Source of the DNA: an uncultured Slackia sp.
Lineage (GTDB): Bacteria > Actinomycetota > Coriobacteriia > Coriobacteriales > Eggerthellaceae
Direction of reading: 5' to 3'
DNA length: 53,712 bases
NCBI RefSeq assembly: GCF_934630525.1
Contig: NZ_CAKTVX010000014.1
Location: 1 to 53,712 of the forward strand
Made by a program: the position numbers and the translations under genes. Shown here piece after piece: positions 1 to 7,097 of the stretch. The notes below the pieces were generated by a model. It was not told the origin of the DNA, did not search any database, and saw nothing but the letters and a program-made list of their open reading frames with translations. The stretch's first letter is position 1; the number at the start of each line of letters is the position of its first letter.

Positions 1-70
1 GTGTGGTTCAATGGTAGAACTGAAGCCTTCCAAGCTTCTAACGCGGGTTCGATTCCCGTCACCCGCTCCA
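1..70 (+). tRNA. tRNA-Gly(UCC), 5' end cut by window edge
   Basis: The window opens inside a tRNA. Visible are the last three bases of the 5' acceptor strand (GTG), a D arm GTTC/GAAC, an anticodon stem GAAGC/GCTTC around loop CTTCCAA (anticodon TCC, glycine), a T arm with loop TTCGATT, and the 3' acceptor strand CACCCGC followed by T and an encoded CCA. About four acceptor bases are missing upstream. A terminator follows directly. Confidence 0.93.
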
Positions 71-81
71 TTAAAACGCCA

Positions 82-112
82 GGTCAGAGCCTTGTACGCT
101 CTGACCTTTTTT
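82..112 (+). terminator. Rho-independent terminator after tRNA-Gly
   Basis: Perfect stem GGTCAGAGC (82-90) / GCTCTGACC (98-106) with a 7-base loop, followed by a T run. It ends the tRNA transcript. Confidence 0.9.
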
Positions 113-240
113 GTTTATGCACCAAACTCTGTACCAAGTGGGGACCAAATTGGGATCAAACTTGGAAACTTCTCGATCGCCCCACGGGCGCGCCAGCATG
201 GGTTCTACACAGCGCAGCGTTTCGTCTGCGTCTCTTCCGT

Positions 241-1158
241 CTAATCGATCGGTCTCAAATCGGCAAAGCCCACGTTGCGCTCTTCGGCGCGGCGTCGGCG
301 CAAGCCGTCGATAACCACCGATCCCACATCGCCGATGGCTTCCTGGTCGGCCGGCGTAAGCTTGCTCCAAAGAAGGGCCTCGGCAAGCTCGTTCGATTTT
401 TCACTGATGATGCGTTCCTGGAATTCCCCGTCTTCGGTGGGCACGACGAAGACGGCCTTGCGATCGCGGTCGCTTCCCATGCGCTTCACCCAGCCGCGTT
501 GCGCGAGACGGTCGACCGCGCGAGTCACATTCGCCGTGGGCATTTCGAGCGACTCGCCGATATCGTTGACGCGCAAGGGCCGCGTCGCCTCGCCAAGGCG
601 CATCATCACCAGACAGTCGGAAAACGGCGCCCCGCACGTCTCTTTCAAGCCGCGTTCAATAGCCAAGCGCACCAGCTCAATGGAAACGAGCGTGCGCGAC
701 GCGGGGTATTTCTCGGCGAAATCAGGGGAGAGCGGCGGATCGATGTCGGCGCCGGCGGCGATGGACGCTTCCAGAATCTTGCGCCAGGCGGCATTGTCGG
801 TCGGGAACAGGTCGTAGAGCTCCTTGACGATTGCCGCATTCACGTGCGCTACGTGCTCGCCGCCGGCGGAGGTGGCGCGGGCGCGGCGAAAACGCTTATC
901 GGTTGCGCCGTTTGCGCGCAGGGCAAGCCCGCGTTCTTCAAGCGTGTTGATGGCCTGGGTAACGACATTGGGCTTCAAATCGAGCAGCGCGCTTACGTCT
1001 TTCTGCGGCAGGCCCGCAGTTCCTGCCGTGAGCAGTTTCACGAGCACGCGATACTGCGTGATATTGAGCTCGCTTGCCTTCTTCAGCGCGGCATCGAGCG
1101 CCTCGTGGGTGAGCTTGAACGCCACAAAGAACGTCGAATCGAATTTCGGGCGAAGCAT
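241..1158 (-). CDS. MarR-family transcriptional regulator with two winged-helix units
   Basis: Protein of 305 residues. Two regions look like MarR winged helices. The first lies around residues 25-110 and contains QKDVSALLDLKPNVVTQAI. The second lies around residues 170-290 and contains VNDIGESLEMPTANVTRAV. Classical MarR proteins are about 150 residues, so this looks like a fused or duplicated pair that could act as a single-chain pseudo-dimer (inference). The start at 1158 is chosen because AAGAAGGAT lies 2-3 bases upstream at 1161-1169. An in-frame ATG at 1194 has no comparable ribosome-binding site. The gene stands alone. A 12-bp palindrome at 1203-1214 lies just downstream of a possible -10 and may be its own operator. 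Ligand and targets are unknown. Confidence 0.8.
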   Translation of the reverse strand: MLRPKFDSTFFVAFKLTHEALDAALKKASELNITQYRVLVKLLTAGTAGLPQKDVSALLDLKPNVVTQAINTLEERGLALRANGATDKRFRRARATSAGGEHVAHVNAAIVKELYDLFPTDNAAWRKILEASIAAGADIDPPLSPDFAEKYPASRTLVSIELVRLAIERGLKETCGAPFSDCLVMMRLGEATRPLRVNDIGESLEMPTANVTRAVDRLAQRGWVKRMGSDRDRKAVFVVPTEDGEFQERIISEKSNELAEALLWSKLTPADQEAIGDVGSVVIDGLRRRRAEERNVGFADLRPID

Positions 1159-1202
1159 GGATCCTTCTTTCGATGCATTAGTTCGTGAGTGCAACTGATT
1201 AT

Positions 1203-1242
1203 TTCATAGATGAACTATACCGCACGAAGGCGCTTCGATGAA
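1203..1242 (-). promoter_or_regulatory. Candidate promoter and operator of the double-MarR gene
   Basis: On the minus strand, TTCATC (1237-1242) and TATAGT (1214-1219) are spaced by 17 bases. A perfect palindrome TTCATAGATGAA (1203-1214) begins at the last base of the -10. GATGAAC also occurs twice as a direct repeat at 1209-1215 and 1237-1243. MarR proteins commonly repress themselves from such palindromes; binding here is inference. Confidence 0.45.
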
Positions 1243-1615
1243 CATTGGTTGGCAACAAGAAGTTAACATCGCGCCGCATTGAACGAAGCTGGCGCCAAGG
1301 CGCCTGGGCCCGTTTTTGCGCGGCCCCAATATCTTGTGCATGCGGGAGGGGAAACGCGTCAATCGGCTTCGGAGGCAAGGCGTGAAACCAGTTATCGCTC
1401 GACCTTACGCCCTCGCGTCGCTTCGGACGTGGCGCCTCGCCTTCGCATGCCGCGCCCGCTCTTTTTCGGCCGTATGTGACCCCACCTGCGGCTTTGCCTT
1501 GCCCCGGCTTTTGCCCGCGTCTCCCACGCACGTTGCGCTCTCGATTTCAAGGCCAATCGCCGAATTCGAGCATGTTTTTTCGTTTGCGAGCGGTTTCATT
1601 CGAGCCGACCTGCAC
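1243..1615. other. Intergenic stretch with no recognised gene
   Basis: Between the MarR promoter and the NrdR boxes. Short open frames exist on both strands, but none has a ribosome-binding site plus recognisable protein features. No clear RNA structure was seen. Confidence 0.5.
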
Positions 1616-1663
1616 AAACACGATACTGTGCAGAGTTCAAATAACAATCACAAGATATTGTGG
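1616..1663 (+). promoter_or_regulatory. Pair of NrdR-box-like sites upstream of nrdD
   Basis: Box 2 at 1648-1663 (TCACAAGATATTGTGG) matches the NrdR consensus acaCwAtATaTwGtgt at 13 of 16 positions. Exactly 32 bases upstream, 1616-1631 (AAACACGATACTGTGC) matches at 11 of 16. A 16-base gap between boxes puts their centres about three helical turns apart, the arrangement known for NrdR, the ATP-cone repressor of ribonucleotide reductase genes. The nrdR gene itself is not in the window. Confidence 0.65.
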
Positions 1664-1693
1664 TCTGTTTGAGTTATCATAGAGGCACCGAAA

Positions 1694-1787
1694 CCTGGGT
1701 TTTCGCAAGGGAAAACCCAGGCGATGTTGTCTTTAGGGCGGGACGAAGGTCCCGATAGCGTGCGTATATGGGGTGTCCGAACGCGCG
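1694..1787 (+). promoter_or_regulatory. Structured 5' leader of nrdD (three hairpins)
   Basis: Three stem-loops occur in series. The first is 1694-1704/1711-1721, 11 perfect pairs around a 6-base loop. The second is CGGGAC/GTCCCG (1739-1744/1749-1754) with a GAAG loop. The third is CGTGCGT/ACGCGCG (1759-1765/1781-1787) with one G-U pair and a 15-base loop. No T run follows, so these are not simple terminators. I could not match it to a known riboswitch class. Confidence 0.4.
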
Positions 1788-1831
1788 ATTTGACGAAGTG
1801 GCACATGGCGATACATTGATTGGGGAATGCG

Positions 1832-4054
1832 ATGAAAATCATCAAGCGCAGCGGTTCGGAAGTAACGTTCGACATCCAGAAAATCGTGAATGCGATCACC
1901 GCAGCCAACAACGATGCCGCTCCTCACGAGCGCCTCACGGAAGACCAAATCGCCCTCGCCGCCCACAGCGTTGAATGGCTGTGCGGTCGTGCCGGCCATA
2001 CCGTGTCGGTTGAGGAAATCCAAGACATGGTCGAGAACCAAATCATGGCGCTTGGCCGTTTCGAGGTGGCGCGCAAATACATCATCTATCGCTACATCCA
2101 AACGCTCAAGCGCACGTCGAACACCACCGACGACAAAATCCTGTCGCTCATCGAGTGCAACAACGAAGAAGTGAAGCAGGAGAATTCCAACAAGAACCCT
2201 ACGGTGAATTCCGTCCAGCGCGACTACATGGCCGGCGAGGTTTCCAAGGACATCACCATGCGCCTGCTGCTGCCTGCTGAAGTCGTGGCCGCCCATAACG
2301 AAGGCATCATCCACTTCCACGATTCCGACTACTTCGCGCAGCACATGCACAATTGCGACCTCGTGAACCTGGAAGACATGCTGCAGAACGGCACTGTCAT
2401 CTCTGGCACGCTTATCGAGCGCCCGCATAGCTTCTCTACGGCATGCAACATTGCCACCCAGATCATCGCCCAGGTTGCGAGTTGCCAGTATGGCGGCCAG
2501 TCCATCTCGCTCACGCATCTTGCGCCGTTCGTCGAGGTGAGCCGCCAGAAGATTCGCCGCCAGGTGCTCGATGAAATCAACACGCTGGGTCTTGAGACCA
2601 CGTCTGAGAAAATCAACGAAGTGGTCGAGGCTCGCCTGCGCGACGAGATTCGCCGCGGCGTGCAAACGATCCAGTACCAGGTCGTCACGCTCATGACCAC
2701 CAACGGCCAGGCGCCGTTCGTCACGGTGTTCATGTACCTCAACGAGGCGCGCACTCCCGAAGAAAAGCGCGACTTGGCCATGATCATCGAAGAAGTGCTT
2801 CGCCAGCGCTACGAGGGCGTGAAGAACGAGGCGGGCGTCTGGATCACCCCGGCGTTCCCGAAGCTCATCTACGTGCTCGAAGAAGACAACATCACCGAGG
2901 ATGCTCCGTATTTCTACCTCACGCAGTTGGCCGCGAAGTGCACCGCCAAGCGCATGGTGCCCGACTACATTTCCGAGAAGAAGATGCGCGAGCTGAAGCT
3001 TTCCAAGGGCGAGACCGAGGGCAACGGCGATTGCTACACCTGCATGGGTTGCCGCAGCTTCCTTACGCCCGACCGTTCTGGCAACGGCTACGACAACGTG
3101 GCCAATGCGGGCAACTACGAGCCGGGCAAGCCGAAGTACTACGGCCGCTTCAATCAGGGCGTTGTCACCATCAACTTGGTCGATGTCGCGTGCTCCTCGC
3201 AGGGCGACGAGAAGAAGTTCTGGGAAATCTTCGACGAGCGTCTGGAGCTGTGCCACGAGGCCCTCATGTGCCGCCACAACCGCTTGAAGGGCACCCTTTC
3301 CGATGCGGCGCCCATTCTGTGGCAGTACGGCGCATTGGCGCGCCTGCCCAAGGGCGAGCCCATCGACAAGTTGCTCTACGGCGGTTATTCCACCATTTCG
3401 CTGGGGTATGCAGGCCTGTATGAGTGCGTGAAATACATGACCGGCCACAGCCATACCGAGGCGGAAGGCACGCCCTTTGCGCTCGAGGTCATGCAGCACA
3501 TGAACGACAAGTGCACCGAATGGAAAGAAGCGAGCAATATCGACTTCTCGCTGTACGGTACGCCGCTCGAGTCCACGACGTACAAGTTCGCGAAATGCCT
3601 GCAACGCCGTTTCGGCATTATCGAAGGCATCACCGACAAGGGCTATATCACGAACAGCTACCACGTGCATGTGTCCGAGGAAATCGATGCGTTCGACAAG
3701 CTGAAGTTCGAGAGCCAGTTCCAGCGCTTGAGCCCTGGTGGAGCTATCAGCTACGTTGAGGTGCCCAACATGCAGGACAACCTGAAGGCAGTCATTCGCG
3801 TGATGCAGTACATCTACGACAACATCATGTACGCCGAGCTGAATACCAAGAGCGATTACTGCCAGGTGTGCGGCTTTGATGGCGAAATCAAGATCGTTGA
3901 AGACGATGGCAAGCTCGTGTGGGAATGCCCGCATTGCGGCAACCGCGACCAGGAAAAGCTCAATGTCGCGCGTCGTACCTGCGGTTATATTGGAACCCAG
4001 TTCTGGAACCAGGGCCGTACGGAAGAAATCCGCGATCGCGTGCTTCATCTGTAG
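1832..4054 (+). CDS. nrdD: Anaerobic ribonucleoside-triphosphate reductase (class III)
   Basis: Reduces NTPs to dNTPs using a glycyl radical installed by NrdG; it works only without oxygen. The protein has 740 residues. The N-terminal 90 residues form an ATP-cone (starts MKIIKRSGSEV), the allosteric nucleotide site. CYTCMGC near residue 400 carries candidate active-site cysteines. A zinc site CQVC...CPHC lies near 676-701. The radical motif RRTCGYIG places the radical glycine at G718, 22 residues from the C-terminus. The start at 1832 follows GGGGAA at 1822-1827; an upstream in-frame TTG at 1820 is less likely. nrdG lies 1.6 kb downstream, separated by a gene on the other strand. NrdR-like boxes and a structured leader lie upstream. 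Confidence 0.97.
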   Translation: MKIIKRSGSEVTFDIQKIVNAITAANNDAAPHERLTEDQIALAAHSVEWLCGRAGHTVSVEEIQDMVENQIMALGRFEVARKYIIYRYIQTLKRTSNTTDDKILSLIECNNEEVKQENSNKNPTVNSVQRDYMAGEVSKDITMRLLLPAEVVAAHNEGIIHFHDSDYFAQHMHNCDLVNLEDMLQNGTVISGTLIERPHSFSTACNIATQIIAQVASCQYGGQSISLTHLAPFVEVSRQKIRRQVLDEINTLGLETTSEKINEVVEARLRDEIRRGVQTIQYQVVTLMTTNGQAPFVTVFMYLNEARTPEEKRDLAMIIEEVLRQRYEGVKNEAGVWITPAFPKLIYVLEEDNITEDAPYFYLTQLAAKCTAKRMVPDYISEKKMRELKLSKGETEGNGDCYTCMGCRSFLTPDRSGNGYDNVANAGNYEPGKPKYYGRFNQGVVTINLVDVACSSQGDEKKFWEIFDERLELCHEALMCRHNRLKGTLSDAAPILWQYGALARLPKGEPIDKLLYGGYSTISLGYAGLYECVKYMTGHSHTEAEGTPFALEVMQHMNDKCTEWKEASNIDFSLYGTPLESTTYKFAKCLQRRFGIIEGITDKGYITNSYHVHVSEEIDAFDKLKFESQFQRLSPGGAISYVEVPNMQDNLKAVIRVMQYIYDNIMYAELNTKSDYCQVCGFDGEIKIVEDDGKLVWECPHCGNRDQEKLNVARRTCGYIGTQFWNQGRTEEIRDRVLHL

Positions 4055-4075
4055 CGAATCGCCGCCCGAATAAAC

Positions 4076-4107
4076 GAAGGGTCAGCCTGAGGGCTGGCCC
4101 TTCTTGC
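4076..4107 (+). terminator. Terminator of nrdD
   Basis: Stem GAAGGGTCAGCC (4076-4087) / GGCTGGCCCTTC (4092-4103), one G-T pair, 4-base loop, short T stretch after it. Confidence 0.8.
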
Positions 4108-4186
4108 GTATTGTGGGGAATAGAGAGGTGGAGGCGAGGGCCGGCCGACCTCATAGGGTTTCGGCCCTCGCTGCGAAACGTGGCAT

Positions 4187-5098
4187 TTATGCCGGGTTTT
4201 CGTGAATCATGATGTGCTTTACTTCTTCGAAGTTTGCCTCGACCGCGTCGTGCGCGGCCTCGGCGATTTCGTGGGCCTCAGCAAGCTTGAGCTGTCCATC
4301 CACGGCGATTTCGGCATCGACATAGACGCGGTTGCCGAACTTACGCGTGCGCAGCGCATCGATGCGCACCACGCCCGGGACCCCTTCAATGCAGCCTCCG
4401 ATTCTGCGCTCGAATTCGCGATCGCACGGCGTGTCGGTCATATTGTTCAGGGCGTCTTTCATCACGTCGTAGGCGACCTTCAGAATGATGATGCAAATTG
4501 CGAGGCTGGCAAGAGCGTCGCCCGCGGCAAAGCCCAGCATGCTTGCGCCGATGCCCAAAAGCGCGCCGACCGACGAAATGGCGTCGGAACGGTGGTGCCA
4601 CGCGTCGGCCATGAAGGCGCTCGAATTCAGCACGCGTGCCCAATGGCGCGTATACCAGAACATGCCTTCCTTAACCGCGATAGACAAGACGGCTGCCGCG
4701 AGCGCGATAATCGTCGGCGCGCTGGCGGAGGCGTATGATCGGGTGGCAATGGTTTCGATGCTCGAATATCCAATGGCGAGGCCTGTGCCAGCCAAAATAA
4801 GGCCCAGCATGAGCGACGCCACGCATTCGAAGCGCTCGTGGCCATAGGGATGAGTCGCGTCGGCATCGCGCTCGGCCAGGCGCACGCCGATGAACGCGAT
4901 TGCGGTGGCGAACACGTCGGAAAGCGAATGGATGGCGTCGCTGATCATGGCCGTGGAATTGCCCATGATGCCTGCGATGAGCTTGATTGCCGAAAGCGCC
5001 ACGTTTCCGCCTACGCCAACTGCGGCGACCTGCTTGGTGATGGCTGCCTTGTCGATGCCCGGTTGCCGCGACGAATCGGATTGCGTTGCTTGCGTCAT
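4187..5098 (-). CDS. Cation diffusion facilitator (CDF) metal exporter
   Basis: A 303-residue inner-membrane antiporter of the CDF family, which exports divalent metals such as Zn, Co, Ni, Fe or Mn in exchange for protons. About six membrane segments fill the first 215 residues. The paired metal-site motifs are visible: SDAIHSLSD in segment 2 and ADAWHHRSD in segment 5. A cytoplasmic ferredoxin-like domain follows (about 215-303) and ends HIMIHENPA. AGGAGGT lies just before the start. The gene sits between nrdD and nrdG in the opposite direction. Its leader carries a NiCo-type riboswitch with a terminator, which points to Co2+/Ni2+ (or Fe2+, reported for some czcD-type RNAs) as the exported metal. 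Confidence 0.93.
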   Translation of the reverse strand: MTQATQSDSSRQPGIDKAAITKQVAAVGVGGNVALSAIKLIAGIMGNSTAMISDAIHSLSDVFATAIAFIGVRLAERDADATHPYGHERFECVASLMLGLILAGTGLAIGYSSIETIATRSYASASAPTIIALAAAVLSIAVKEGMFWYTRHWARVLNSSAFMADAWHHRSDAISSVGALLGIGASMLGFAAGDALASLAICIIILKVAYDVMKDALNNMTDTPCDREFERRIGGCIEGVPGVVRIDALRTRKFGNRVYVDAEIAVDGQLKLAEAHEIAEAAHDAVEANFEEVKHIMIHENPA

Positions 5099-5154
5099 GA
5101 TGAACCTCCTGGTTGCGAACGTGTCGTTGCTCTTCGGGGTTCGTTTTCAATTGG

Positions 5155-5275
5155 AAGAAAAGAAAACGCGCCTGCGGGTCAGCTACTGTCCCGCAGGCGC
5201 GTGTGCGTCTGCTGCCGAATACGGCCCGGCTCCATGGCGATGCGCCACGGCCTGATCAGTTTGCGCTGTTGAGCT
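5155..5275 (-). promoter_or_regulatory. NiCo (czcD-type) riboswitch with overlapping terminator
   Basis: Read on the minus strand, the leader holds the conserved blocks of the NiCo aptamer in order: ACTGATCAGGC, then AGCCGGGC, then GGGACAGT, which I recognise from the published consensus. GGGACAGT also forms part of a perfect 12-bp terminator stem (arms 5167-5178 and 5190-5201), followed on this strand by TTTTCTTTT. Aptamer folding would therefore block the terminator, giving an ON switch for the CDF gene. A possible -10 (TACAAT) lies at 5322-5327. Confidence 0.85.
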
Positions 5276-5507
5276 CGCCCTGTCGCCGTGCGATGGGCAA
5301 TGCAGTGCAAAGAGCGCCATTATTGTATGCGAGCGGCGGCCGGTTAGTCCCAAGCAACTTGAAAATGTGATGAAAATGTGTCTGACCTGGAGATATGTGA
5401 ATAGTTGAGCATATGTTCGTCACGGTTCGAGTGTGGCCGTCTGTCGGTTTTCTGGCTCGGATGGAAGGTCCTTTGTTAAGGTATAGGAAAAGGAAACGGC
5501 TGGGTGC

Positions 5508-5622
5508 GATGGCGCGCGCTCATGCGCTTCCGCTTCGGTCAAGTCCTGGCTCGCGCGAACAGCGCATTAAGTGCTGTTCGGCTCGTGCGGAATCTATCGG
5601 AATCGCACGACCGCGCGCCATC
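5508..5622 (+). promoter_or_regulatory. Structured leader of nrdG
   Basis: A perfect 11-bp long-range stem joins 5508-5518 (GATGGCGCGCG) to 5612-5622 (CGCGCGCCATC). It encloses at least one hairpin, CGAACAGC...GCTGTTCG, around 5556-5580. The 3' arm ends a few bases before the nrdG ribosome-binding site, so folding could affect translation. No known class was recognised, and no NrdR-like box was found here. Confidence 0.35.
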
Positions 5623-5637
5623 GCGCGAGGGGGTTTC

Positions 5638-6246
5638 ATGAACTACTCTGCCATCAAATATTTCGATATCGCGAACGGCGAAGGCGTTCGCACGTCGCTG
5701 TTCGTGTCGGGGTGCCGCAGGCATTGTCCGTATTGCTTCAACGGCGAGGCATGGCGCTTCGACGCAGGCGAGCCGTTTGATGAGGCGGTGCAGGCCAAGG
5801 TAATCGAGAGCTTGGGCGCGGCGTTTTGCGATGGCCTCACGATTCTGGGCGGCGAACCCATGGAGCCCGAGAATCAGGAAGGCTTGGTCGAATTCGTCGA
5901 ACGCGTAAAGCGCGAGGTTCCGAGCAAGGCCATTTGGTGCTTTACGGGCGATACGCTCGACGAGCTTGAGCCCGGTGGGCCCCATTTCACCGAGTTCACC
6001 AATCGCTTGCTCGATTGCATCGACGTGCTGGTCGACGGGCCTTTTGAAAACGACCTGCACGACATTACGCTGCGTTTTCGTGGCTCGTCCAACCAGCGCG
6101 TCATCGATATGAATGCAACGCGCGAGGCGGCTCGCGCGGCTGGCGTGAAGCCGTCGCAGGCAGTGGCGCTGTGGCAAGACGAGGAAGTCTATGCGACGCA
6201 TTCCATGAAGCGCGACGACGTGCCCGAGTATTTTCAGCACGGTTAA
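5638..6246 (+). CDS. nrdG: Anaerobic ribonucleotide reductase activase (radical SAM)
   Basis: A 202-residue radical SAM enzyme that uses a [4Fe-4S] cluster and S-adenosylmethionine to place the glycyl radical on NrdD. The cluster ligands C26, C30 and C33 form CRRHCPYC near the N-terminus. LGGEPM near residue 70 is the usual SAM-contact motif. The length is slightly above typical NrdG (150-180). The start at 5638 follows GAGGGGG; an open frame extends upstream to 5413, but that part is the structured leader. Its partner nrdD lies upstream across the inverted CDF gene, so the two need separate promoters. Confidence 0.93.
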   Translation: MNYSAIKYFDIANGEGVRTSLFVSGCRRHCPYCFNGEAWRFDAGEPFDEAVQAKVIESLGAAFCDGLTILGGEPMEPENQEGLVEFVERVKREVPSKAIWCFTGDTLDELEPGGPHFTEFTNRLLDCIDVLVDGPFENDLHDITLRFRGSSNQRVIDMNATREAARAAGVKPSQAVALWQDEEVYATHSMKRDDVPEYFQHG

Positions 6247-6390
6247 CGCCCTTCGCGCAGCCGGCTCGGCTTGCGATGCCCGGTTGGTTTGCGTGTAATC
6301 CCTTCTTTACGAGGGCTCGTCGGCAACGCAATTGGCGGCGGCGAGCGCTACAATGGCTCAGTTGCATATTCCGTGCGAGAAAGGGCATTC

Positions 6391-6924
6391 ATGGCTGCTT
6401 ACGATTTTGAAGGCCACATTACCGACATTCCCGATTATCCCGAGCCGGGCGTCATTTTTAAGGACATCACGACGCTTTTGAGGGAGCCCGAAGGCTTCAA
6501 GGCAACCATCGATGCCATTGCCGACCACTTCAAAGACGCCGGCATTACCAAGGTCGTGGGCGCTGAGGCCCGCGGCTTCATGATTGGCGCCCCTGTCGCG
6601 TACAGCCTAGGTGCTGGCTTCGTGCCTGCTCGCAAGCCCGGCAAGTTGCCGCGCGAAGTGCGCAGCGAAAGCTATGAGCTCGAATACGGAACCGATAGCC
6701 TCGAGATTCATACCGACGCGCTCGACGAAAACGATGTGGTGCTCATCGTTGACGACTTGGTTGCCACGGGCGGCACGGCGGTGGCGCAGGCCCATCTTAT
6801 CGAGCAGTTCGGCGCAAAGCTCGCGGGCATGGGATTCCTCATGGAGCTCGATTTCCTCAACCCCCGCGAGGCCATTGCCAAGGCGACCGACGCTGAGGTC
6901 TTCGCACTCGTTCACGTGGAATAA
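6391..6924 (+). CDS. apt: Adenine phosphoribosyltransferase
   Basis: Cytosolic purine-salvage enzyme: adenine + PRPP to AMP + pyrophosphate. It has 177 residues, normal for the family. Features seen: FEGHITDIPDYPEPGVIFKD at the N-terminus, GAEARGF, the flexible region ARKPGKLP, and the PRPP-binding loop VLIVDDLVATGGTA. The start at 6391 has GAGAAAGGG upstream; an open frame reaching back to 6271 has no family similarity. It stands alone, 173 bases before the next gene. Confidence 0.96.
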   Translation: MAAYDFEGHITDIPDYPEPGVIFKDITTLLREPEGFKATIDAIADHFKDAGITKVVGAEARGFMIGAPVAYSLGAGFVPARKPGKLPREVRSESYELEYGTDSLEIHTDALDENDVVLIVDDLVATGGTAVAQAHLIEQFGAKLAGMGFLMELDFLNPREAIAKATDAEVFALVHVE

Positions 6925-7097
6925 TCCTGTTGCTATTTCTCAATGCGGCGCCTGAGCGCCTCGCTTTTGCTCAGACGACCTGCTGCAAGCATGAAAACCC
7001 GTGGAGGTCTTCTCGAAAGCCTCCATAAAAGTGTCGCTTGGGTTACCATTAGCCCCGTACAACTTATGACGTTCGCAAAGGCGAAAACGGGGGAGAA

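Noticed and set aside
1316..1672. Short plus-strand frames between the MarR gene and nrdD
   Set aside because: No ribosome-binding sites, and they run into the NrdR boxes.
1694..1830. Cobalamin riboswitch before nrdD
   Set aside because: The B12-box and other conserved blocks are absent; class III reductase does not need cobalamin.
1733..4048. 771-codon open frame on the minus strand across nrdD
   Set aside because: nrdD on the plus strand is certain. The antisense frame has no ribosome-binding site, only His/Arg/Val-rich composition typical of reversed GC-rich codons.
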